A DNA stretch of 64,000 nucleotides from Flexivirga oryzae (lineage in GTDB: Bacteria; Actinomycetota; Actinomycetes; Actinomycetales; Dermatophilaceae), in the NCBI RefSeq assembly GCF_014190805.1, contig NZ_JACHVQ010000005.1:245272-309271 (forward strand). Reading direction: 5' to 3'. The notes below the pieces were generated by a model. That model was not told the origin of the DNA. It was given only the letters and a program-made list of their open reading frames with translations, and did not search any database. Below, in pieces: positions 42,868-50,357 of this stretch (position 1 is the first letter of the stretch; each line of letters begins with the position of its first letter). Made by a program: the position numbers and the translations under genes.

Positions 42868-44070
42868 TCAGGAGTCCTTGTCCTGCGGATCACCGTCCGG
42901 GCCGGACTCGCCCTGACCCTCCCCGTCGTCCACGGACGCGTCCGCGGAGCCGTCGGCCTCATCGATCGGATAGGTCGACGGCTCCGGTTCGTCGTCCGAC
43001 TCCGCACCCGGACGCTGCGCGACCGGGATCTCCACGGTCTCGTCGTCGGAGCCGGCGTCCTCGAAGTCGACGACCTCGATGTCGTCCGGATCGACGGCCG
43101 GTTTCGGATCCTGCGGGGCCGGCTCGGGCATCGTGCGCCTGCCGGGTGCCGGTGGCAGCAGCGACTCGTCGCCGTCCACCGACTCGGCGAGCCTGGCCAG
43201 GGCAGCCGCCCTCCGGCGCACCAGGCCCTCCTCGCCCGCGGTCACCGCGTCCATCAGCGCGTTGACCCGCTGGAGCTCCGCGGCCAGCCGGACCCGGCGC
43301 TCCAGATGCGTGTCGACCCCGTCGTGACGCGCCCCGGCATACGCCTCCAGCACGGTGTCGAAGGCGGCGGGCTCCGCGAGCACCGACAACACGGCGAAGT
43401 CGGCCGCCGGGTCGGACACCCCGGCCTGCTCCCAGCCGGTCATCGCCACGACCTCGTTGCCGTCGACGAGGACGTGCGATCCCTCCAGCGGACCGTGCAC
43501 CGTGCAGGTCGCGAACTTCCAGAGCGCGACCTCTTCCAGCGCCCGCTCCCAGCGCGACAGCAGAGCCGGCGGAACGTGTCCGGTCGCCGCGGCACGGTCG
43601 AGGGTGGCCAGCCGGCGGGCCCGGTAGGCGTCCGCGTCGTAGGTGGGCAATCCGGCCTCTTCGACCGCGCGCGGATCGACGTCGTGCACCGCGGCCAGCG
43701 CGCGACCGATGCTGCGGGCGATCACCGAGCCCGGTCGAAGCTCCCGCCATACCATCGACGTCCCCGGCAGTCGCGGCAGAACGGCCGCCACGGTGCCGTC
43801 CTCGGCGACGGCCGTGCCCTCGATGCGCGGCACCGCGAACGGCACCCGCTTGGTGAGCAGGCGGAGCAACCCGTCCGATTGCTCCATCTGCGCCCCGGCG
43901 GCGGTGCTCAGGCCGGCGCGGACCACCCACTGCCTGCCGTCGGAGGTCGTCACATAGGCGACCTGGAAGCGGGCGTCGTCGGACGCCGACGTGCCCTGGA
44001 CGCTGGTCGGGTCGAAATGGGGGACTGCGGCGGTCGCGAGGGCGGCGAGGGTCAACGGGCTGCGGAGCAC
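42868..44070 (-). CDS. Aminoglycoside/macrolide phosphotransferase-like protein, probable pseudokinase
   Basis: The 400-residue product has a phosphotransferase-like fold (residues 1 to ~275) related to macrolide 2'-phosphotransferases, plus an acidic Asp/Glu/Pro-rich tail of about 120 residues, probably disordered. The Brenner loop reads HGPLEGSH where active enzymes have HGDLHPGH, so the catalytic Asp is Pro. The metal-binding motif reads TGWEQA where relatives have IDW, so that Asp is also missing. Binding, regulatory or scaffold roles are therefore more likely than kinase activity. The GTG start is 6 bases after a minus-strand TACCGT box and the gene is divergent from nudC. Confidence 0.8.
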   Translation of the reverse strand: MLRSPLTLAALATAAVPHFDPTSVQGTSASDDARFQVAYVTTSDGRQWVVRAGLSTAAGAQMEQSDGLLRLLTKRVPFAVPRIEGTAVAEDGTVAAVLPRLPGTSMVWRELRPGSVIARSIGRALAAVHDVDPRAVEEAGLPTYDADAYRARRLATLDRAAATGHVPPALLSRWERALEEVALWKFATCTVHGPLEGSHVLVDGNEVVAMTGWEQAGVSDPAADFAVLSVLAEPAAFDTVLEAYAGARHDGVDTHLERRVRLAAELQRVNALMDAVTAGEEGLVRRRAAALARLAESVDGDESLLPPAPGRRTMPEPAPQDPKPAVDPDDIEVVDFEDAGSDDETVEIPVAQRPGAESDDEPEPSTYPIDEADGSADASVDDGEGQGESGPDGDPQDKDS

Positions 44071-44111
44071 GGCCCCACGGTAAGCCGAAGCGACGGCATA
44101 ACCTTGATGGC

Positions 44112-45038
44112 GTGCCCGCAGCTTCGCAAACTCGTTTCGATCTCGTCCTCGACAGCAGCACCCTCGACCGCCAATCGTTGCGGCGGCGTGACCCCGAGCT
44201 GATCCCTACCCTCCTGGCGCAGCGGTCGACCGCCGTGCTGGACGTGTATGGCGACAGGCTTCCCAACGTCGGTGACGGCAACCGGCTGCGCTTCCGCCGC
44301 CCGGAGGCGGGTGACCGCGACGAACTGCTGGTCTACCTCGGGGAGGTGACCGGGCGCGAGGTGCTGGCGGTCCTGCGGGACCGGGACGACGAGGTGCCGG
44401 CCGACGGACTGCGCTATCTCGGGATGCGGCTGCACCCCGAGGATGTGCCGATCGCCGTCGCGGCCACCGGTATCGGGCGGTGGCACGCGGTCACCGGCTT
44501 CTGCTCCAAGTGCGGCTCGGCGACCCGGGTGACGGACGCCGGCTGGGTGCGGCACTGCGAGAACTGCGGCCGCGACCACTTCCCGCGCACCGACCCGGCG
44601 GTCATCATGTCGGTCGTCGACACCGATGACCGGCTGCTGCTCGGCCGCGGCCGGAACTTCACCGGCAACGGGATGTCGGTGCTGGCTGGTTTCGTGGAGC
44701 CCGGCGAGTCGCTCGAGACCGCCGTCGCCCGCGAGGTCATGGAGGAGGTCGGGGTGGCCGTCACCGATGTGCAGTTCCTCGGGGATCAGCCGTGGCCGTT
44801 CCCGGCATCGCTGATGGTCGGGTTCACCTGCCGGGCGACCTCCACCGAGCTCACTCTCGACCCGGAGGAGATCGCCGCGGCCCGGTGGTTCACCCGCCCG
44901 GAGCTGGCGGCCGCCGTCGCGAGCGGCGAGGTGCACCTGTCGCCCCGGCTGTCGATCGCCCGGCACCTCATCGAACACTGGTACGGCGTTCCCATCGAGC
45001 AGCCGGACGACGGCGCCTCGCTGCGGCGGGGGTCCTGA
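44112..45038 (+). CDS. nudC: NAD+ diphosphatase (NudC)
   Basis: NudC cleaves NADH/NAD+ to NMN(H) and AMP and can remove NAD caps from RNA. The 308-residue protein has the zinc site (CSKCG ... CENCG), the Nudix box beginning GFVEPGESLETA and ending REVMEEVGV, and the NADH-specific element QPWPFPASLM. GTG 44112 is 7 bases after TAACCT, a leaderless pattern mirrored on the other strand by the divergent gene. uvrD2 starts two bases after its stop, so the two form an operon, as in M. tuberculosis (Rv3199c-Rv3198c). Confidence 0.94.
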   Translation: MPAASQTRFDLVLDSSTLDRQSLRRRDPELIPTLLAQRSTAVLDVYGDRLPNVGDGNRLRFRRPEAGDRDELLVYLGEVTGREVLAVLRDRDDEVPADGLRYLGMRLHPEDVPIAVAATGIGRWHAVTGFCSKCGSATRVTDAGWVRHCENCGRDHFPRTDPAVIMSVVDTDDRLLLGRGRNFTGNGMSVLAGFVEPGESLETAVAREVMEEVGVAVTDVQFLGDQPWPFPASLMVGFTCRATSTELTLDPEEIAAARWFTRPELAAAVASGEVHLSPRLSIARHLIEHWYGVPIEQPDDGASLRRGS

Positions 45039-45040
45039 GC

Positions 45041-47167
45041 GTGGAGGTGACGCAGGCGGACCAGGTCCTTGCCGGGCTCGACCCGGAGCAGCGTGAGGTG
45101 GCGAGCAACCCGCTCGGCCCGATGTGTGTGCTGGCCGGCGCCGGCACCGGCAAGACGCGCGCCATCACGCACCGCATCGCCTACGGCGTGCACTCCGGCG
45201 CCTACCGCCCCGACCGGGTGCTGGCGGTGACCTTCACCGCGCGTGCGGCCGGTGAGATGCGCACCCGGCTGCGCGGGCTGGGTCTGCCGACCGTGCAGGC
45301 GCGCACCTTCCACGCGGCGGCGCTGCGCCAGTTGCAGTACTTCTGGCCGCAGGCGATCGGTGGGCCGATCCCGCAGATCCTGAAGCAGAAGGCGCCCGCG
45401 GTCGGCGAGGCCGGTGCGCGGCTGCGGCTGGAGCTGGACCGGGTGGTGATCCGCGACCTGGCCGCCGAGATCGAGTGGGCGAAGGTGTCGATGCTGACGC
45501 CGGACACCTACCGGGCGGCGGCGGCGAAGGCCGGCCGGTCACCCGCCGATCTCGACCTGACGGCCATGGCACGGCTGTGGGAGACCTACGAGGAGGTCAA
45601 GACCGCGCGGGAGGTCATCGACTTCGAGGACGTGCTGTTGCTGATGTCCGGCATCCTGGCCGAGCGGGACGACATCGCCGCGACGGTGCGCGGCCAGTAC
45701 CGCCACTTCGTGGTCGACGAGTACCAGGACGTCAACACCGCCCAGCAGGCGTTGCTCGACCTGTGGGTGGGCGACCGCCCCGACCTGTGTGTGGTCGGCG
45801 ATCCGGCGCAGACCATCTACTCGTTCACCGGTGCGACACCGCGGCATCTGCTCGACTTCGCCGGCCGGAGGCCGGGCACCCGGACGGTGCAGCTGGTGCG
45901 CAACTACCGCTCCACCCCGCAGGTCGTGGACCTGGCCAACCTGGTGTTGCAGTCCGGCACCCGGCACGCGGAGACGGTGCGTCTGCAAGCCCAGCGCGAG
46001 CCTGGTCCGGCGCCCCGCCTGACACAGCTGGCCGATGACGACGCTGAGGCGTCATACATCGCCCAGGAGGTGAAGAAGCTTCTCGCACAAGGGATTCCGG
46101 CGAGCGAAATCGCCGTTCTCTACCGCGTCAACGCCCAGAGCGAAGCTGTCGAGCAGGCGTTGTCGGCCGTCGACATCCCCTACCTCGTGCGGGGTGGGGA
46201 GCGCTTCTTCCAACGGTCCGAGGTGCGCCAGGCGCTGGTCCTGCTGCGTGGTGGGGTGCGCGGCGACGACGGCACCGAGCAACTCGGCAAACTCGTCCGC
46301 GACATCGTCACGGGTGCCGGTTGGTCGCCGCAGCGCCCGTCGGGCGGATCCGTGCTGGAGCGTTGGCAGTCACTCAACGCCCTCGTGGAGTTGGCGGACG
46401 ACCTCGGCGGCGCGGACGACGACTTCCGGCTGCGCGACCTGGTCGCCGAGCTCGATCGGCGCGCGTCCGAGCAGCACGCGCCGACCGTCGAGGGGGTGAC
46501 GTTGGCGTCGCTGCACGCGGCCAAGGGGCTGGAGTGGGACGCGGTCTTCCTCATCGGTTGCTCCGACGGGCTGCTGCCGATCTCCCTGGCCGAGGGCCAG
46601 CAGGCCATCGAGGAGGAACGCCGGCTGCTGTATGTCGGGCTGACCCGCGCTCGCAAACACCTGCTGCTCAGCTGGGCGGCCGCACGCAATCCGGGCGGCC
46701 GCGCCAGCCGTCGCCCCTCGCGCTTCCTCGACCCGGCCGCGTCGTTGCTCGGGGCAGGCGCCCGCAGCGCCCCGAAGACGCGCCCGGCCGGGACGGCCAA
46801 GAAGCCCACCAAGCCCAGGACGTGCCGGTCGTGCGGCGCCACGCTGGACACCGCGGCGGAGCGCAAGATCGGCCGTTGCGCCGACTGTCCTGCGACGTAT
46901 GACGAGGCGCAGTTCGAGGCGTTGCGAGCGTGGCGGCTCCAGGTGGCCACGCTGACCAAGGTGCCCGCGTTCGTGGTCTTCACCGATGCGACGCTGATCG
47001 CCATCGCCGAGCGTCGGCCCGACGACATCGCCGGTCTCGCGTCGGTGTCAGGGGTCGGCAAGCACAAGCGCGACACCTACGGTGCTGCGGTGCTCGCCGT
47101 GCTCGGCGGCACCGACCCGCACGAGGCCGCCGAGGAGTGCGTCGCGGCCGGGCGCGACGGTGCATGA
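45041..47167 (+). CDS. uvrD2: UvrD2-type DNA helicase with HRDC domain
   Basis: The 708-residue SF1 helicase has Walker A GAGTGKT (33-39), VDEYQDVN, GDPAQTIYSFTGA, LVRNYRS, SLHAAKGLEWDAV and VGLTRARK. A tetracysteine zinc module (CRSCG ... CADC) and a C-terminal HRDC domain follow, the exact order of mycobacterial UvrD2. It unwinds DNA 3' to 5' and is essential in M. tuberculosis. GTG 45041 directly follows nudC; a second GTG two codons later is possible. Confidence 0.94.
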   Translation: MEVTQADQVLAGLDPEQREVASNPLGPMCVLAGAGTGKTRAITHRIAYGVHSGAYRPDRVLAVTFTARAAGEMRTRLRGLGLPTVQARTFHAAALRQLQYFWPQAIGGPIPQILKQKAPAVGEAGARLRLELDRVVIRDLAAEIEWAKVSMLTPDTYRAAAAKAGRSPADLDLTAMARLWETYEEVKTAREVIDFEDVLLLMSGILAERDDIAATVRGQYRHFVVDEYQDVNTAQQALLDLWVGDRPDLCVVGDPAQTIYSFTGATPRHLLDFAGRRPGTRTVQLVRNYRSTPQVVDLANLVLQSGTRHAETVRLQAQREPGPAPRLTQLADDDAEASYIAQEVKKLLAQGIPASEIAVLYRVNAQSEAVEQALSAVDIPYLVRGGERFFQRSEVRQALVLLRGGVRGDDGTEQLGKLVRDIVTGAGWSPQRPSGGSVLERWQSLNALVELADDLGGADDDFRLRDLVAELDRRASEQHAPTVEGVTLASLHAAKGLEWDAVFLIGCSDGLLPISLAEGQQAIEEERRLLYVGLTRARKHLLLSWAAARNPGGRASRRPSRFLDPAASLLGAGARSAPKTRPAGTAKKPTKPRTCRSCGATLDTAAERKIGRCADCPATYDEAQFEALRAWRLQVATLTKVPAFVVFTDATLIAIAERRPDDIAGLASVSGVGKHKRDTYGAAVLAVLGGTDPHEAAEECVAAGRDGA

Positions 47168-47389
47168 CCGGGTGTCGGGGGAGGCGCGCCATACCTCCGG
47201 CGTGCTGCAAATTTTCTCGCGATGAATCCCGTTGCACTCCAATGCTTTTCATGAAGTCGCGAAATCCAGGAAAAAATTTCCGTTAAATCGGTTGCTCACG
47301 TGCGCGCGCACACCGTAGCCTGTTGCAAGTCCAGCTCGCGCGTCCAGGCGACGTGGCGGGGTCCGCGAAAGCGAGAGGAGGGGTTCGAC
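47168..47389 (+). promoter_or_regulatory. whiB7 promoter and leader start
   Basis: This region is unusually AT-rich for the window around 47206-47290. A -35 TTGCTC (47292-47297), an 18-base spacer and a -10 TAGCCT (47316-47321) are preceded by TTAAAT three bases before the -35. That AT-rich element next to the -35 is the known signature of WhiB7-dependent promoters, so autoregulation is expected. Transcription should start near 47328. Confidence 0.75.
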
Positions 47390-47665
47390 GTGGGAAACAT
47401 CCAGATGACGCAGCCGTGCGATGAGCACGTCGCGATGACGTCTGCCCTTCCGATGCTGACGAGTGTCCATGTCGCTGCCGCTCGCGGTTCGGTCCAGGGG
47501 ACCGGTGTCTTCGCTGCCGGCAGCGCCATCGACGTCATCATGCGCGAGCGCGCCGTCGACGGGATCTCCGTCGCCGATCTCGGCGCCGAGTGCGATGTCC
47601 AGACCTACAACTCCAAGTTTGCCGGCGGTGTCCGGTGTTCCGTCTTCAAGAGTCCACCTGTCTGA
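47390..47665 (+). CDS. Upstream ORF in the whiB7 leader
   Basis: The GTG at 47390 has an excellent AGAGGAGGGG ribosome site and opens a 91-residue frame (starts MGNIQMTQP, ends VFKSPPV) that stops 21 bases before the leader terminator. Its composition is not obviously that of a folded domain and I recognise no homologue. In mycobacteria and Streptomyces, whiB7 leaders carry small ORFs whose slowed translation by ribosome-targeting antibiotics allows read-through. The same role is inferred here, with a longer ORF than those I recall. Confidence 0.65.
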   Translation: MGNIQMTQPCDEHVAMTSALPMLTSVHVAAARGSVQGTGVFAAGSAIDVIMRERAVDGISVADLGAECDVQTYNSKFAGGVRCSVFKSPPV

Positions 47666-47686
47666 CTCAGACGAAGGTCCTTTTCG

Positions 47687-47724
47687 AGGCCGCGGAACCC
47701 GACACCAGGGTCCGCGGCCTTTTT
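47687..47724 (+). terminator. whiB7 leader attenuator (intrinsic terminator)
   Basis: A 10-bp stem (47687-47696 with 47711-47720), 14-base loop and a run of five T make a textbook intrinsic terminator inside the whiB7 leader, after the upstream ORF and about 140 bases before whiB7. An alternative pairing between the end of the upstream ORF (about 47627-47644) and the terminator's left arm and loop (about 47692-47706) looks possible and would act as antiterminator. Confidence 0.82.
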
Positions 47725-47866
47725 GTGTCGTTGGCCTCCATCCACCACCAGGAAGAGCTCCATGCACGAGCACACGACCACCGAACGAGCGGTCCACGCC
47801 GACCCGGCGCAGACCGAGCAGGAAGGGCCCCGTACCCGGGGCCGCCACGACAAGGAGGTGCCACCG

Positions 47867-48154
47867 ATGATGTTGACCGACCTGATAGACGCGACTGGCC
47901 TGGCCATTGAGGCCGGCGAGCAGTTGCCTTGCCACCAGAACGACCCCGAGCTGTGGTTCGCCGAGCGGCCGGAGGACGTCGAGTTCGCCAAGGCGCTGTG
48001 CACCAGCTGCCCGCTCCGGGAGGCCTGCCTCGCCGGCGCCAAGGAGCGCTCCGAGCCGTGGGGCGTCTGGGGCGGCGAACTGTTCGCCCAGGGCGTGGTC
48101 ATCCCGCGGAAGCGGCCCAGGGGCCGTCCGCGCAAGGAGACCGTGGCCGCGTGA
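47867..48154 (+). CDS. whiB7: WhiB7 transcriptional regulator
   Basis: The 95-residue protein has the four Fe-S cluster Cys (PCHQND and CTSCPLREAC), the EPWGVWGGE turn and the C-terminal AT-hook RPRGRPRK, which together identify WhiB7, the activator of intrinsic resistance to macrolides, tetracyclines and other ribosome inhibitors. It binds the primary sigma factor and AT-rich sequences near -35. The ATG at 47867 has a perfect AAGGAGGTG 8 bases upstream and gives the usual length; an in-frame ATG at 47762 with AGGAAGAG could add 35 residues. Expression is probably controlled by the leader attenuator. Confidence 0.95.
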   Translation: MMLTDLIDATGLAIEAGEQLPCHQNDPELWFAERPEDVEFAKALCTSCPLREACLAGAKERSEPWGVWGGELFAQGVVIPRKRPRGRPRKETVAA

Positions 48155-48529
48155 TGACGATGCTCACCAACTCTCGACTTCATGACACCGGTATGCCGCA
48201 TGACCGGTGTGTCCCGTCCGGACAACACCGGTCATGTCGGGATGCCCATCCCGAAAGAGCTTTCACCATGTTCCAGTTGCTGCGGGTCGAACCGACCCGA
48301 CCTCGACCACCGACGGGGCAGCCGGCGACCAGGCGAAGCAAACACGTGACGCGTGTGCTTCCCCCGCCGATCACTCCAGGTCGATGAACCCCGTCCAACC
48401 GCCACTCGTCGGCGGTCCGATCGCAAAGCCGGTCGCGGCTTACCGCGGCCGGCTTTGCCATGTCCGGGGGCTGTTCGCGGCACGCGTGCCGGGGGCGGGG
48501 CGTCGCGAGCCGTCGGGTGGGGCGGCGTA
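48155..48529. other. Intergenic region after whiB7 with two long hairpins
   Basis: No gene is evident. A 12-bp perfect inverted repeat (48199-48210 with 48225-48236) follows whiB7, and a 16-bp stem with one G-T pair and a 4-base loop lies at 48423-48458. Either could end the whiB7 transcript, although neither has a T run. Confidence 0.55.
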
Positions 48530-48991
48530 CGCGGTCGTAGGTCGCCCCAGTGGGGAGTGCGGTACGGTGGGGACGGGTTACGCGGTCATAGGTCGCCCCA
48601 GTGGGGAGTGCGGCGCGGGAGGGGACGGTTACGCGGTCATAGGTCGCCACTGGGGGGACTCCGGCACGCGCGCGGCGGCGTACGCGGTCATAGGTCGCCC
48701 CAGTGGAGTGCGGTACGGGTGGGGACGGGTTGCGCGGTCATAGGTCTGCACCGGGGGGACTCCGGCACGCGCGGGACGGGTTACGCGGTCATAGGTCGCC
48801 CCAGTGGGGACTGCGGTACGGGTGCGGACGGGTTGCGCGGTCATAGGTCGCCCCAGTGGGGACTGCGGTACGGGCGCGGACGGGTTACGCGGTCATAGGT
48901 CGCCACCGGGGGGACCTACGCGCGGGTGGGGGCGGCCTATACGCGGTCATAGGGCGCCCCAGTGGGGAGTCCGGCACCCGGCCGGCCAGCC
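48530..48991. repeat. Array of nine ~51-bp tandem repeats
   Basis: Units begin at 48530, 48581, 48632, 48683, 48733, 48784, 48836, 48888 and 48942 (spacing 50-54). The first part of each unit (CGCGGTCATAGGTCG) is nearly constant. The rest falls into two types, one with CCCCAGTGGGG (units 1, 2, 4, 6, 7, 9) and one with CCGGGGGGAC or a close form (units 3, 5, 8). Open frames across the array are a by-product of the near-51-base period. This is a minisatellite, not a CRISPR array, since the variable parts resemble one another. Confidence 0.9.
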
Positions 48992-49034
48992 ATGAGCCGG
49001 GAGACGGCGCGACACCGGGTATGGCGGAAGCGCC

Positions 49035-50357
49035 TCAGCCGAGCGGCGGCAGGTCCGCCCCGGGGACCCAGCGGTCGAAGATCTCCCGCGCGGGGACGTT
49101 GCCGCCGATCTGGCACAGCACCGCGATGCCGCCCAGCCAGGCCCGGTGGATCATCACGTAGCTCGGCGGCAGGTTGAGCCGCAGCCCGACGGTGAACGTC
49201 GCGTTGCGTGGGTCGTTCAGGAAGTTGAAGATGCCCCGCAGCCAGTCCCGGTCGAAGCGGAACTCGTCGGTGCGCAGCGGCTTCAGGAACACCCCGAGGT
49301 AGTCGAGCACGTCCTGGGCGTCGACGTCGATCGACCGCTTCACGAAACCCTCGTCGCGCAGCCCGTCGAGCAGAGTCAGCTCGTCGCCCTGCAACGCCGC
49401 GGTGATCAGCTCACCCATCGGCTGCGGCAGGCCGTCCGGCAGGCGGTTGACGGCACCGAAGTCGAGCACGCCGAGCCGGCCATCGGGCAGCAACCGGAAG
49501 TTGCCCGGGTGCGGGTCCGCGTGCAGCAGGCCGGCCCGCTCGGGCCCGCTGACCAGGAATTCGAAGTAGTGCGCGGCCGCCTGGTTGCGCTCTTCGTCGC
49601 TGCCGGACTCGATGATCCGGGACAGTGGCACGCCGTCGATCCACTCGCTGACGATGACGCGCGGGGTGGCGAACACGACCTCCGGCAGCAGGTAGTCGGG
49701 GTCGTCGGCGAACGCCTCGGCGAACTGCTCCTGCATCGCCGCCTCGAGGCTGTAGTCGGTCTCCTCCGCCATCCGACCCTTGAGCTCGGTGAGGATCGGC
49801 ACCACGTCGAGGCCCGGCACCCAGCTGGTGCTGACCCGGGCGACGCGGGAGAGCTGGTTGAGGTCGGACATCAGGGCCTCGGCCGCGCCGGGGTATTGCA
49901 CCTTGACCGCGACCTCGCGGCCGTCCTTCCACACCGCGTGGTGCACCTGACCGATCGACGCCGCGGCGCGCGGTTCGTCGTCGAACTCGGCGAACTTCGA
50001 CCGCCACCGCGTGCCGAGCTCCTCGCGCAGCACACGGTGCAGGGAGGTGGTCGGCATCGCGGGCGCGGTGTCCTGCAACTTGGTCAGCATGGAGCGGTAT
50101 GGCGCTGCCAGTTCTTCCGGAAGCGCCGCCTCGAACATCGACAAGGACTGGCCGAACTTCATCGCGCCGCCCTTGAGGTTGCCGAGCACCTTGAACAACT
50201 GCTCCGCGGTCTGTGCCTGCAGCTCCGCGGTCACCGCCTCCGCGGGCCGACCACCGACGCGCTTGCCGAGGCCCACCGCAGCGCGTGCGCCGAAGCCGAT
50301 GGGCAGCGTCGCGAGTCGTGCCGCACGCACGACGGTTTTGCGGGGGAGATCGCTCAC
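49035..50357 (-). CDS. ABC1/UbiB family atypical kinase
   Basis: The 440-residue protein has the ABC1 (AarF/ADCK/UbiB) hallmarks: the KxGQ motif in MKFGQSLS, the Ala-rich loop AAASIGQVH, VKVQYPG with the Lys, HADPHPGNF and the DFG in VLDFGAV. These atypical kinases bind ATP and support lipid or quinone metabolism. The orthologue in M. tuberculosis is Rv3197, next to whiB7. The GTG at 50357 overlaps the stop of the upstream cyclodehydratase-like gene (GTGA), so they are coupled. Confidence 0.9.
   Translation of the reverse strand: MSDLPRKTVVRAARLATLPIGFGARAAVGLGKRVGGRPAEAVTAELQAQTAEQLFKVLGNLKGGAMKFGQSLSMFEAALPEELAAPYRSMLTKLQDTAPAMPTTSLHRVLREELGTRWRSKFAEFDDEPRAAASIGQVHHAVWKDGREVAVKVQYPGAAEALMSDLNQLSRVARVSTSWVPGLDVVPILTELKGRMAEETDYSLEAAMQEQFAEAFADDPDYLLPEVVFATPRVIVSEWIDGVPLSRIIESGSDEERNQAAAHYFEFLVSGPERAGLLHADPHPGNFRLLPDGRLGVLDFGAVNRLPDGLPQPMGELITAALQGDELTLLDGLRDEGFVKRSIDVDAQDVLDYLGVFLKPLRTDEFRFDRDWLRGIFNFLNDPRNATFTVGLRLNLPPSYVMIHRAWLGGIAVLCQIGGNVPAREIFDRWVPGADLPPLG

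Noticed and set aside
45031..47167. Split or frameshifted UvrD
   Set aside because: The frame from 45041 contains all helicase motifs, the zinc module and HRDC without interruption.
47762..47866. Longer WhiB7 start at 47762
   Set aside because: In frame and with a moderate ribosome site, but the perfect AAGGAGGTG before 47867 and the family length favour the shorter protein. The longer form remains possible.
48207..48898. Open frames running through the repeat array, coding repeated GHRSPQW-like segments
   Set aside because: The frames exist because the repeat unit is close to a multiple of three; there is no ribosome site, and parallel frames exist on both strands.
48530..48991. CRISPR array
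   Set aside because: Period is only 50-54 bases, the putative spacers resemble each other, and no cas genes are near.
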